From contig JACRET010000090.1 of NCBI GenBank assembly GCA_016218105.1, forward strand, positions 1 through 46,949: DNA of 46,949 nucleotides, given 5' to 3'. Origin of the DNA: Deltaproteobacteria bacterium. Lineage in GTDB: Bacteria; Desulfobacterota; GWC2-55-46. Both the position numbers and the translations under genes were made by a program. The notes beneath the pieces are model-generated. The model was not told the origin of the DNA, searched no databases, and saw nothing but the letters and a program-made list of their open reading frames with translations. Positions 23,729-31,942 of the stretch are shown in pieces. Numbering within the stretch: position 1 is the stretch's first letter; every line of letters begins with the position of its first letter.

Positions 23729-24752
23729 GGTGCTGTTTATAAGAAGGGACAACATCGGAGACCTCATTTGCACCACGCCCGCCATCAAGGCCTTGAAACT
23801 CAAATATCCCGCTGTAAAAATAGGCGTGCTCGTGAATTCATACAACGCTGACGCCATCAAAGGCAACCCGGATATCGACCAGGTCTTCGTATATGAAAAA
23901 GAGAAGCACAGCCAGAAGGGCAGGATCAACGTCCTTCTCGGCAATTTGAATGTGATCCGGCGCATAAGGAAAGAGAAGTTCGAGGTCGCGATAGGCTGCA
24001 GCTACACGTATTCAAGGCGCGTTGCGAGGCTTACATATCTTTCAGGCGCCGCCTTGAAGATAGGCTATGTGTCGAAGGACAGGCCCGCGTCGAAATTTTA
24101 CAATAAACCTCTCGCGGAGCCCGGAGAATCGATGCACGAGGTCGAGGCGATGATGGGGCTCGTAAAGCCCCTTGCCGTGGCCGGGCCGCCGCCTTTGATG
24201 ACCATAAAGGCCGACCCCGGGGAGCTTGAAAAGGCCCTCCAGTACTTGAAGAGGCTGGGGCTTAAGGAGAAGGGGAAGGCGGTCGTATTCCACATAAGTT
24301 CCAGAAAACCGCAGAACAGATGGCCTGGCGAGAGATTCAAGGCGCTTGGGGAGCTGATACAGGACAAGCTCGGCCTTGACATAATACTGCTCTGGTCTCC
24401 CGGCAACAGCTCTAATCCGTTCCATCCCGGCGATGATGAAACAGCCGAATGGATCATATCAAAGATGAAAAGAAAGCCTCTCGCCTACAGGACCCTGGCG
24501 GTCTCGGAGCTTATCGCGGCCATGAGCGCCGGGTCGCTCGTAGTATGTTCGGACGGAGGGGCCATGCACATAGCGGCGGGGCTTGGAAAGCCGATAGTCA
24601 CCATATGGGGCTCTACGGATAAAAAGAGATGGGCGCCCTGGGGCGTGCCGTACAGGCTGCTTCAGAAGGAACAGGGGCTTGCGACAGAGATATCCTCTGA
24701 AGAGGCGTTTAAGGCATTTATAGACCTCTATTCCCGGGGAAAGGCCGAATGA
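23721..24752 (+). CDS. GT9-family heptosyltransferase-like protein without the cysteine cluster
   Basis: A 343-residue GT9 protein whose ATG overlaps the end of the ligase gene by eight bases. KVLFIRRDNIGDLICTTPAIKAL is the N-terminal GT9 signature. VFHISSRKPQNRWPGERFKAL and VVCSDGGAMHIAAGLGKPIVTIWGSTDKKRWAPWG form the donor half; SDGG replaces the SDSGP/VDTAP seen in the other copies. The C-terminal Cys cluster found in the four other GT9 genes is absent. A different acceptor is likely. Confidence 0.8.
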   Translation: MNKVLFIRRDNIGDLICTTPAIKALKLKYPAVKIGVLVNSYNADAIKGNPDIDQVFVYEKEKHSQKGRINVLLGNLNVIRRIRKEKFEVAIGCSYTYSRRVARLTYLSGAALKIGYVSKDRPASKFYNKPLAEPGESMHEVEAMMGLVKPLAVAGPPPLMTIKADPGELEKALQYLKRLGLKEKGKAVVFHISSRKPQNRWPGERFKALGELIQDKLGLDIILLWSPGNSSNPFHPGDDETAEWIISKMKRKPLAYRTLAVSELIAAMSAGSLVVCSDGGAMHIAAGLGKPIVTIWGSTDKKRWAPWGVPYRLLQKEQGLATEISSEEAFKAFIDLYSRGKAE

Positions 24753-24825
24753 GCCTTCCGTGGCAAACCCCCAAGGCATCAGACCCTGATGAAATCACGA
24801 GTATGGACTTAACAGGAGCGCGTTT

Positions 24826-25947
24826 TTGAGGATCGGGCTTATAAGGATGCGTTATACCCCGTACGGCGGGGCAGAGGTATTCTTAAACAGGTTCATCGCG
24901 GAGCTCATCAAGCGGGGGCATAAGGCCGATGTATTCTCTTCATTCTGGGAAGGGGCTTCCGGGATCACTGTCCATAAGGTAGACGCTGGCGGGCCCAGGT
25001 TTCTCAGGCCCCTTAGATTCGCGGAGAATGCGGAGAAAGAGGTCGGGAGGGTAAATCCCGATATAGTCTTAAGTCTGGAGAGGACGTACTGCCAGGATAT
25101 ATACAGGGCGGGGGACGGCTGCCACAAGGAGTGGCTGATACAGAGGGCGAAGACGGTATCCGTTACGAAGCGGGCGCTCATCTCGATAAATCCTCTCCAC
25201 ATGGTGCTGTTGAACCTTGAAAAGAGGCTCTTTTCGAGCGGCAGGCTCAAGTGTGTCGTGGCAAACTCGAACCGTGTAAAGGAAGATATTATAAGGCATT
25301 ATGGTTTGCCAGAAGAAAAGATATGTGTTATATACAATGGGATAGACCCCGGGGCTTTTAAAGGGCCGGATGAGGCCGAAAGGGCGCGCTTAAGGGCGTC
25401 TTTCGGGGTCAATGAAAATACGGTTTTGCTCCTCTTTGTGGGCTCAGGATTTGAGAGAAAAGGGCTCCTTTACGCTATCCGGGCGCTTGGCTTCCTTAAG
25501 GATAAGGGTGACATAAGGCTCCTTGTTATCGGCAAGGGGAAGGCGGACGGATACATTGCCGAGGCGAAAAGGCTCGGCGTCGAAGGCCGCGTCATGTTCA
25601 AGGGCCCCGTAGAAGGCGCGTCAAGCTATTATCAGGCGGGGGATATATTCATACTCCCGACCATATACGAGCCCTTCAGCAACGCCTGCCTTGAGGCGAT
25701 GGCAGCCGGGCTGCCTGTTATTACGTCAAGGATAAACGGGGCGTCGGAGATATTGTCTGACGGGGTAAACGGCGGGATCGTGGAAAATCCCCTGGACCAC
25801 GAGGAGATCGCGGGCAAGATCACCCTGTTCCTCGATAAAAACAAGAGGGTGAAGGCGGGGGAACTCTCCAGGGCCGAAGCCTTGAAGCACCCGATTGAGA
25901 GAAACGTCGAAGAGTTCCTTAAACTGATAGAAGGACTGCAGCGCTAA
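24826..25947 (+). CDS. GT4-family LPS core glycosyltransferase (third)
   Basis: A 373-residue GT-B enzyme from the TTG at 24826, which has AGGAG 7 nt upstream and begins MRIGLIRMRYTPYGGAEVFL. The PYGGAE loop and SLERTYCQDIYRAGDGCHKEWL resemble the WaaG-like group of core glucosyltransferases. VANSNRVKEDI, FVGSGFERKGLLYAIRAL, LLVIGKGKADGYI and LPTIYEPFSNACLEAMAAGLPVITS complete the fold with the E-x7-E motif. It lies between the last GT9 gene and rfaE1 with a 73-nt upstream gap. The sugar is inferred as hexose only by analogy. Confidence 0.82.
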   Translation: MRIGLIRMRYTPYGGAEVFLNRFIAELIKRGHKADVFSSFWEGASGITVHKVDAGGPRFLRPLRFAENAEKEVGRVNPDIVLSLERTYCQDIYRAGDGCHKEWLIQRAKTVSVTKRALISINPLHMVLLNLEKRLFSSGRLKCVVANSNRVKEDIIRHYGLPEEKICVIYNGIDPGAFKGPDEAERARLRASFGVNENTVLLLFVGSGFERKGLLYAIRALGFLKDKGDIRLLVIGKGKADGYIAEAKRLGVEGRVMFKGPVEGASSYYQAGDIFILPTIYEPFSNACLEAMAAGLPVITSRINGASEILSDGVNGGIVENPLDHEEIAGKITLFLDKNKRVKAGELSRAEALKHPIERNVEEFLKLIEGLQR

Positions 25948-25949
25948 AG

Positions 25950-26954
25950 ATGAGACACCTGCTGAATTTTAAAAAGGCACGCACGATAGTAGAGAGGTTC
26001 GGGAACACCCGCATACTGGTTATCGGCGACCTCATAATGGATCACTTCATATGGGGAAGGGTAAAGCGCATATCTCCCGAGGCGCCTGTTCCTGTAGTGG
26101 AGGTCACGTCCGAAAGCCTTATGCTCGGCGGCAGCGCGAACGTGGTCAACAATATACACAACCTCGGAGGGAAGTGCCTTGTCACCGGCATTATAGGCAG
26201 GGATGACGACGGAAAAAAGCTCGTAAACACTCTTAAGGAAAAGGGCATAACGACGGAAGGCATCATAACCGACCATAAAAGGCCGACTACCATAAAGACC
26301 CGCGTTATCGCGCACAACCAGCAGGTCGTAAGGTTCGACCGCGAAAAGAAAGACAAGATCGAGCCGGAATCAACGGCAAAGGTCTTGAATTACGTAAAAA
26401 GAGCGCTTAAATCCGCTGACCTCGTCATAGTGTCGGATTACGCCAAGGGGCTTATAACCGAAACCCTCATGGAAGAGACTTCGGATGCATGCGGCAGAAT
26501 GGACAAGTTCCTGGCCGTGGACCCGAAGGTGGAACACTTCGATTATTACAAAGGGTCTACCATCGTGACGCCCAATAATCTTGAGGCGTCGCTTGCCTCG
26601 GGCGTGGAGATATCGGATGAGGCCTCGCTCCACAGGGCCGGCGAGGTGCTCTTCAATAAGCTTGGATGCGAGGCGCTCCTTATTACCCGCGGCGAGAACG
26701 GCATGAGCCTCTTCGAGCCCAATTCAGAGACGCATATCCCGACCGTCGCGCAGGAAGTGTTCGATGTGAGCGGCGCGGGTGATACCGTAATAAGCACGCT
26801 CGGCCTCGCGCTCGCCTCAGGCGCGAGCTTCAAAGAGGCCGCGGTGCTGGCTAACTTCGCCGCGGGGGTCGTTGTCGGAAAGGTCGGCACCGCCACGCTC
26901 TCGCCAGCCGAACTCCTTGGCGCTGTTGACGCGGGACTTAAAAAAGCAAAATAA
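25950..26954 (+). CDS. rfaE1: D-glycero-beta-D-manno-heptose-7-phosphate kinase (RfaE domain I)
   Basis: A 334-residue PfkB-type kinase that phosphorylates heptose-7-phosphate at C1. ILVIGDLIMDHFIWGRVKRISPEAPVPVVEV (read in parts) is the family N-terminus. LGGSANVVNNIHNLGG binds substrate, and DVSGAGDTVIS carries the catalytic base D278. It is the stand-alone kinase, lacking the adenylyltransferase domain of bifunctional HldE. A separate adenylyltransferase and GmhA must be elsewhere. It begins 2 nt after the GT4 stop and is the last LPS gene of the run. Confidence 0.93.
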   Translation: MRHLLNFKKARTIVERFGNTRILVIGDLIMDHFIWGRVKRISPEAPVPVVEVTSESLMLGGSANVVNNIHNLGGKCLVTGIIGRDDDGKKLVNTLKEKGITTEGIITDHKRPTTIKTRVIAHNQQVVRFDREKKDKIEPESTAKVLNYVKRALKSADLVIVSDYAKGLITETLMEETSDACGRMDKFLAVDPKVEHFDYYKGSTIVTPNNLEASLASGVEISDEASLHRAGEVLFNKLGCEALLITRGENGMSLFEPNSETHIPTVAQEVFDVSGAGDTVISTLGLALASGASFKEAAVLANFAAGVVVGKVGTATLSPAELLGAVDAGLKKAK

Positions 26955-27002
26955 CCGCCGCTTGGAAGGCTGCGGGGTATCTGAAAATCAGAGAAGATAA
27001 AA

Positions 27003-27536
27003 ATGCGGCAGAGGAAGCCAGACCCGGTAAAACTACTGATATCGATATTTACCGGGGAGGAGCGGCTTTTTTCCGAAGTACTCCTGATGTTAAAGGAGAG
27101 GTTCGGGGAGATGGATCTTTTAAGCGAGCGCCTAGATTTCCCTGATACCGATTATTATGAGGACGAGTTCGGGAAGGGCATAAAAAGGAAGATAGCGTCT
27201 TTTGACCGTCTGATAGGCCCGGAGGAACTTTCCGCGATAAAGGTATTTACAAACGGGATAGAGGAGGGATTGTCAAAAGACGGTAAGAGGAGGGTGAACA
27301 TAGACCCCGGCTATATCGCCCTTGAGAAGTTCGTGCTCGCGTCCTGCAAGAATTTTTCCCACAGGATTTATTTGAAAGACTCCGTCTACGCCGATCTGAC
27401 CCTTATCTATGAGGGCCGCGTTTACAGGGCGCTTGAATGGACATACCCGGACTATAAGGAACAGCGCATGCAGGATATCCTTATGGAGGTCCGTAAACGA
27501 TACGCTTTCAGTTTGGGGAAAGGACTTCATGGTTAA
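27003..27536 (+). CDS. DUF4416 family protein
   Basis: A 177-residue soluble protein of a family known only as DUF4416. It shows PVKLLISIFTGEERLF at the N-terminus and SERLDFPDTDYYEDEFGKGIKRKIASF. RRVNIDPGYIALEKFVLASCKNFSHRIYL and YEGRVYRALEWTYPDY follow. Conserved Asp, Tyr and Arg residues suggest an enzyme or nucleotide/RNA-binding role, but none is proven. Its stop overlaps the yicC start (ATGGTTAA), and it heads the yicC-gmk-rpoZ group. The pairing suggests RNA or nucleotide metabolism, by context only. Confidence 0.85.
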   Translation: MRQRKPDPVKLLISIFTGEERLFSEVLLMLKERFGEMDLLSERLDFPDTDYYEDEFGKGIKRKIASFDRLIGPEELSAIKVFTNGIEEGLSKDGKRRVNIDPGYIALEKFVLASCKNFSHRIYLKDSVYADLTLIYEGRVYRALEWTYPDYKEQRMQDILMEVRKRYAFSLGKGLHG

Positions 27537-28398
27537 ATCAATGACCGGCTACGGCCGGAGCGATTTTTCAATAGGGGGGGACGTCTACTCGCTTGAGGCC
27601 AAGTCCCTCAACCACCGTTTTATAGACATAAGCCTTCGTATGCCCGAGAGGATCTCTGTTTTCGAGGGCAGGATAAGGGAAGAGATAAAAAAGAGGTTTT
27701 CCAGGGGCGCGTTCTCGGTATTCGTCTCCGCCACATCGGTTGAGGCGCCCGCCTTGAAGATCAACCTCCCCATGGCCAAGGCCTATATCGAGGCGGCCGC
27801 GGACATAAGGAAAGAGTTCGGCCTTGGGGGCGAGCTCGATGCGCCGGCGATACTCAAGCTTAAAGACATATTTTCGCTTGAAAGGAAGGCCCCTGTCTCT
27901 GAGGCCGACTGGGACTCCGTAAAAACAGGGTTCGATATGGCGTTCGGGCAGCTTGAGGATTGGAGAAAAAAAGAGGGCGCCGCCCTCAAGTCAGACCTTC
28001 TGGGGAACCTTGAGACGATCGAGGGCCTTTTATTCAGCGTAGAGGCACGAGCGCCAAAGGTCTTGGAGTCTTACAGACAGAGGCTTTGGGAAGAGATGGA
28101 AAAGTTCTTGAAAGACAGGGTGGATGAATCGAGAATACTCCTTGAAGCCGCGGTCTTCGCGGACAGGACGGCGATAAGCGAGGAGATAGTCCGCCTTAAG
28201 AGCCATCTGGATATGTTCAGGCAGTTTTTAAGGTCTGAGGAGCCTGTCGGAAAACGGCTCGATTTCCTCTGCCAGGAGATAGGCAGAGAGGTAAATACCA
28301 TAGGCTCCAAGCCGAGCGACGTCCAGATAACACAGGTAGTCGTTGAGATGAAGGGTGAGATAGAAAAGATAAGGGAGCAGGTTCAGAATATAGAATAA
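27529..28398 (+). CDS. yicC: YicC family endoribonuclease-like protein
   Basis: A 289-residue protein starting at the ATG at 27529 (MVKSMTGYGRSDFSIGG), with AAAGGA 4 nt upstream. The frame continues upstream inside DUF4416 but without family sequence. SLEAKSLNHRFIDISLRMPE, the central helical region and the C-terminal GKRLDFLCQEIGREVNTIGSK are YicC hallmarks; the last is DUF1732-like. E. coli YicC has been reported as an endoribonuclease affecting small RNA stability. It overlaps DUF4416 by eight bases and abuts gmk (TAA then ATG). Confidence 0.93.
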   Translation: MVKSMTGYGRSDFSIGGDVYSLEAKSLNHRFIDISLRMPERISVFEGRIREEIKKRFSRGAFSVFVSATSVEAPALKINLPMAKAYIEAAADIRKEFGLGGELDAPAILKLKDIFSLERKAPVSEADWDSVKTGFDMAFGQLEDWRKKEGAALKSDLLGNLETIEGLLFSVEARAPKVLESYRQRLWEEMEKFLKDRVDESRILLEAAVFADRTAISEEIVRLKSHLDMFRQFLRSEEPVGKRLDFLCQEIGREVNTIGSKPSDVQITQVVVEMKGEIEKIREQVQNIE

Positions 28399-29013
28399 AT
28401 GAGCGGGATACCTTTCATAGTTTCAGCGCCTTCAGGCGCGGGGAAAACGACGTTATGCAAGATGGCGGTTGATTTTTTCCCTGATTTGAGGCATTCTATA
28501 TCTTACACCACAAGAAAACCCCGCCCCGGCGAGGTAGACGGCGTGGACTATAAATTCATAGATGACGCTGTCTTCGATAAGATGGTCGAAAGCGGCGAGT
28601 TCCTCGAGTACGCCGGAGTCTATGGAAAGAGGTACGGCACATCGGGGAAAGACCTTGAAGCGCTCCTGGATCAAGGCTTGAGCGTTATACTTGAGATCGA
28701 CGTGCAGGGCGCGGACAAGGTAAGGCCGGTTTTAAAGAACGGAGTCGATATCTTCATACTCCCGCCTTCCATCGAGGCCTGTGCCGACAGGCTCAGGTCA
28801 AGGGGCAAGGATACTCCCGTAGAGATCGAAAAGCGGCTTAAGATAGCCGAGGATGAGATAAAAAAGGCCCCTGAGTACGACTATATAATCGTAAACGACG
28901 ACCTCGAAGAGGCGTTCGAGAAGTTTAAATCGATAATAACTGCCGAAAAGGCAAAGACAGAGAGGATGCTCGGCGCGGTCGAAAGGCTGTTCGGGGCTTC
29001 CGTAAAGAGTTAA
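28399..29013 (+). CDS. gmk: Guanylate kinase
   Basis: A 204-residue P-loop kinase that converts GMP to GDP with ATP. It has the P-loop SAPSGAGKTTLC near the N-terminus. SISYTTRKPRPGEVDGVDY and GEFLEYAGVYGKRYGTS form the GMP-binding region. LSVILEIDVQGADKV and the lid RLRSRGKD follow. Length and order are canonical. It starts immediately after the yicC stop and precedes rpoZ by 29 nt, a common bacterial arrangement. Confidence 0.96.
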   Translation: MSGIPFIVSAPSGAGKTTLCKMAVDFFPDLRHSISYTTRKPRPGEVDGVDYKFIDDAVFDKMVESGEFLEYAGVYGKRYGTSGKDLEALLDQGLSVILEIDVQGADKVRPVLKNGVDIFILPPSIEACADRLRSRGKDTPVEIEKRLKIAEDEIKKAPEYDYIIVNDDLEEAFEKFKSIITAEKAKTERMLGAVERLFGASVKS

Positions 29014-29042
29014 TTCAAGCTTATTAAGGAGGAAAAGGAAAG

Positions 29043-29264
29043 ATGGCGAGAATCACCGTTGAAGATTGCTTGAAGAAGGTGCCGAGCCGTTTCCTGCTTG
29101 TACATCTCGCTTCCCAGAGGGCAAGGAACCTCATCAAAGGCGCCCCCCCTCTTATAAAGACCGACAACAAGGCCGTTGTCACGGCCCTGAGGGAAGTGGC
29201 TGCGGGGCTCGTAACCCCCGCTGATAATAATGCCAAGCAGAAAAAAGGCGAACTTTCAGAGTAA
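29043..29264 (+). CDS. rpoZ: RNA polymerase omega subunit
   Basis: A 73-residue subunit that helps assemble beta' into RNA polymerase. [30 protein letters not shown] is the omega N-terminus (conserved VPSRF and RAR). [16 protein letters not shown] is the second conserved helix. A strong AAGGAGG precedes the ATG by about 10 nt. A rho-independent terminator follows within 20 nt, ending the DUF4416-yicC-gmk-rpoZ operon. Confidence 0.93.
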   Translation: MARITVEDCLKKVPSRFLLVHLASQRARNLIKGAPPLIKTDNKAVVTALREVAAGLVTPADNNAKQKKGELSE

Positions 29265-29282
29265 ATTATAGAGACAGGATCG

Positions 29283-29312
29283 TCCGCCTGCTTCGAGGCA
29301 GGCGGATTTTTT
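29283..29312 (+). terminator. Rho-independent terminator of the gmk-rpoZ operon
   Basis: The stem TCCGCCTGC / GCAGGCGGA (9 bp, loop TTCGAG) is followed directly by TTTTTT. Confidence 0.93.
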
Positions 29313-29396
29313 ATGCGCCGCCGAATCATAGAATGAGTCTCCACCCTTTTCAGGATAGATTGCTCCGCCTATAAAAATAATCCTGCGCCCCGTTCC

Positions 29397-30812
29397 ATGG
29401 TATTCTCAAGCTTATTATTCTTATTTCTTTTTCTCCCGTCTGTGCTGGCCTGCTACTACCTGGCCGGGCGGAGATACCGTAACGCGGTGCTTCTCGCCTT
29501 CAGCTATATTTTTTATTTCTGGGGAAGCGGCGAAGTGCTCGCCATCCTTGTTTTATCCACCCTTGCGGACTATCTCATAGGCCTTAAAATAGATTCCGGC
29601 CATAAGGCCGAGAGCCGCAAATGGGTCATCCTGTCGGTAGCGATCAACCTCTCTTTTCTCGCTTATTTCAAATATTCCAATTTCTTCATAGGAGAGCTCA
29701 ACAGGGCCTTTGGCTCTTTCGGCATGGGGAAGATAGGCTGGGCAGAGGTGCTTTTGCCCACAGGCATATCCTTTTTCACCTTCCACAAGATCACATACAT
29801 AGTCGATATATACAGGGGGACGAGAAAATCTCTCAGGAGCTTCATAGACTTCGGCCTCTACATAGCTTTCTTCCCACAGCTTATAGCTGGCCCCATAGTA
29901 AGGTTCCATGAGATAAGCGAACAGCTGAAAAAGAGGAGCGAGTCGCTGAATGATTTTTATTGCGGGACGTTACGATTCTCCTGGGGGCTCGTTAAAAAAG
30001 TCCTCATAGCTGACGCCTGCGGAGAGATAGCCGACTCGGTATTCTCCATCGCCCCTTCCCTGCTCGACACAAAGACGGCATGGCTCGGCACTTTTTCATA
30101 CGCGCTCCAGATATACTTCGATTTCTCCGCTTACGCGGACATGGCGATCGGCCTTGGAATGATGTTCGGCTTCCACCTGCCGGAGAACTTCAGGCGGCCT
30201 TATTCCTCATTGAGCATAACTGATTTCTGGAGACGGTGGCACATATCTCTATCCAATTTTTTTAGGGACTACCTCTACATACCCCTTGGCGGGAACCGCG
30301 CCGCCGGGGGCAGGGTCTATTTGAATCTGATGATCGTCTTCGCGCTCTGCGGCATGTGGCACGGCGCGAGCTGGACATTCCTCGTCTGGGGCGTCTATCA
30401 CGGGGCTCTGCTCACCATTGAGAGGCTTACGGGCCTGAGAAGGACAGAGCCCGGTTCGTTTGACCCGCTAAGGAGATTTGTGACCCTGGTGCTGGTACTC
30501 GTCGGTTGGGCGCTATTCCGCGCGGTCCACCTTTCCCAGGCTGTTCTTATGATCAAGGCCATGTTCGTGCCCGTAAATCACACGATGCCCGTGGAGGTAA
30601 GCCTCTCGCTTAATTACCGCAATCTCCTGTTCCTTGCCATAGGGTCTGTTGCCGTATTTCTCCCCAGGGAGTTTTCGGGTCTGGCGGTATTTGATAATAA
30701 ACGCCCTGTTCTCTCCGCGGCTTTAACAGGGGCGCTTTTTGTGCTGGTCTTATATTCATTCGCGTTCATCGCGAGCGGCTCTTTCAACCCATTTATCTAT
30801 TTCCGTTTCTGA
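29397..30812 (+). CDS. MBOAT-family O-acyltransferase (AlgI-like)
   Basis: A 471-residue polytopic membrane acyltransferase. MVFSSLLFLFLFLPSVLACYYLAG is the standard N-terminus. FFTFHKITYIVDIYRG, FFPQLIAGPIVRF and NFRRPYSSLSITDFWRRWHISLS are family hallmarks. The catalytic His is in CGMWHGASWTFLVWGVYHG. AlgI-like proteins move acetyl groups across the inner membrane to modify periplasmic polysaccharides. The downstream AlgJ/AlgX-like gene starts 2 nt later, so they form a two-gene O-acetylation unit. The substrate is unknown; LPS or an exopolysaccharide are options. Confidence 0.9.
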   Translation: MVFSSLLFLFLFLPSVLACYYLAGRRYRNAVLLAFSYIFYFWGSGEVLAILVLSTLADYLIGLKIDSGHKAESRKWVILSVAINLSFLAYFKYSNFFIGELNRAFGSFGMGKIGWAEVLLPTGISFFTFHKITYIVDIYRGTRKSLRSFIDFGLYIAFFPQLIAGPIVRFHEISEQLKKRSESLNDFYCGTLRFSWGLVKKVLIADACGEIADSVFSIAPSLLDTKTAWLGTFSYALQIYFDFSAYADMAIGLGMMFGFHLPENFRRPYSSLSITDFWRRWHISLSNFFRDYLYIPLGGNRAAGGRVYLNLMIVFALCGMWHGASWTFLVWGVYHGALLTIERLTGLRRTEPGSFDPLRRFVTLVLVLVGWALFRAVHLSQAVLMIKAMFVPVNHTMPVEVSLSLNYRNLLFLAIGSVAVFLPREFSGLAVFDNKRPVLSAALTGALFVLVLYSFAFIASGSFNPFIYFRF

Positions 30813-30814
30813 TT

Positions 30815-31942
30815 ATGCGCAGATTCTTTTTTACAGGCCTATTTCTACTTATCCTCGTTGTCCCGATGGCAGGGTTTTTCCTGGGGATAAAGGTAGAGTC
30901 CAGTGACAGGCGGGAGCTTGCGGGGAGGCCCGCGCTTAAGATCAGTTCGATCAGGGACAGGTCGTTTTTTTCAAACTACGAAAAATATTTCAGCGACCAC
31001 TTCGCGTTCAGGGGCTGGCTCATAAGAGCCAAAAGCTCGATAGATCTCAGCGTCTTCAGGACCGCCGCCGCGAAGAATCTCCATGTCGGGCTGAATGGCT
31101 GGCTGTATTTCAAAAAAGAGATTGATGATTTCAAGAAGGACGCGTGCGGTGACAGGGACAGGATGCGGGAGACCGCGAGGAAGCTCAAGGAGCTTGAAAA
31201 TATCATAGAGTCGTCCGGAAAAAAATTCATCTTCTTCGTGGCGCCGAACAAGATGACCGTTTATCCTGAGCACGCGGGCGTAATCGCAGATTCTCCCTGC
31301 GGCAAAAGCCGCTATGACCTGCTGCTTGAAGCAATGGAGGATTATCCGCTCAGGAACTTCCTGCGGCTCGACACGCTTTTCGGCTCACGTAAGGGCGAAC
31401 GCCAGCTCTACATGAAAAACGATTCACACTGGTCCGCTAACGGGGCGAAGATAGTCGCTGACGAAGTCATGGCCCGTACAGTCCCAGGGCTTCCCATCTA
31501 TCAGCCAAAGACACTCGATGGAATGGTCAGGTATACCGGCGGTGACCTGGCCGAGATGACGACGATCAGGCTTAACGAGACCTTTCAGGATCTCCAGGTG
31601 ACAGGTTATCCGTACGGCGTAAGCATTGAGAAGCTCAAACCCCTGAAATATTCCGGCTGGGTGCCTATGAAGTATACAGTCGATGCCGTAAGCTCCGCCG
31701 TGTTGGCGCCCAGGGCGATTTTCTTTTGCGACTCGTTCATGTTCATGCCGCTTAAGTTCCTGCAGGGGTCGTTCGAGAGAATAGATGTTATCTGGTCGAA
31801 GGTCGTCCCTGTGCCTGAAAAGATCGAAGAACTGCAGGCGGCAAGGATAGTGGTTATCGAGGCTGTCGAAAGGGACCTTGGCGAGCTTGATATAGACCTG
31901 GACGCGGCCAGGTCCGCGCTCTTAAGCGCCGCGGCTAACTAG
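30815..31942 (+). CDS. AlgJ/AlgX-like periplasmic acetyltransferase (SGNH-type)
   Basis: A 375-residue protein with an N-terminal membrane anchor (FFFTGLFLLILVVPMAGFFLG). The periplasmic domain contains FSDHFAFRGWLIRAKSSID and LNGWLYFKKEIDDF. FFVAPNKMTVYPEHAG is followed by MKNDSHWSANGAKI. The D-x-H-W (DSHW) element supplies the catalytic Asp-His pair of AlgX/AlgJ proteins, and FFCDSFMFM probably holds the Ser nucleophile. It receives acetyl groups from the AlgI-like partner. Its stop codon overlaps the convergent ABC ATPase gene by 8 nt, with no terminator between. Confidence 0.83.
   Translation: MRRFFFTGLFLLILVVPMAGFFLGIKVESSDRRELAGRPALKISSIRDRSFFSNYEKYFSDHFAFRGWLIRAKSSIDLSVFRTAAAKNLHVGLNGWLYFKKEIDDFKKDACGDRDRMRETARKLKELENIIESSGKKFIFFVAPNKMTVYPEHAGVIADSPCGKSRYDLLLEAMEDYPLRNFLRLDTLFGSRKGERQLYMKNDSHWSANGAKIVADEVMARTVPGLPIYQPKTLDGMVRYTGGDLAEMTTIRLNETFQDLQVTGYPYGVSIEKLKPLKYSGWVPMKYTVDAVSSAVLAPRAIFFCDSFMFMPLKFLQGSFERIDVIWSKVVPVPEKIEELQAARIVVIEAVERDLGELDIDLDAARSALLSAAAN

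Noticed and set aside
27409..27528. N-terminal extension of YicC
   Set aside because: It overlaps DUF4416 coding sequence in another frame; homologous sequence starts at MTGYGR with a Shine-Dalgarno before 27529.
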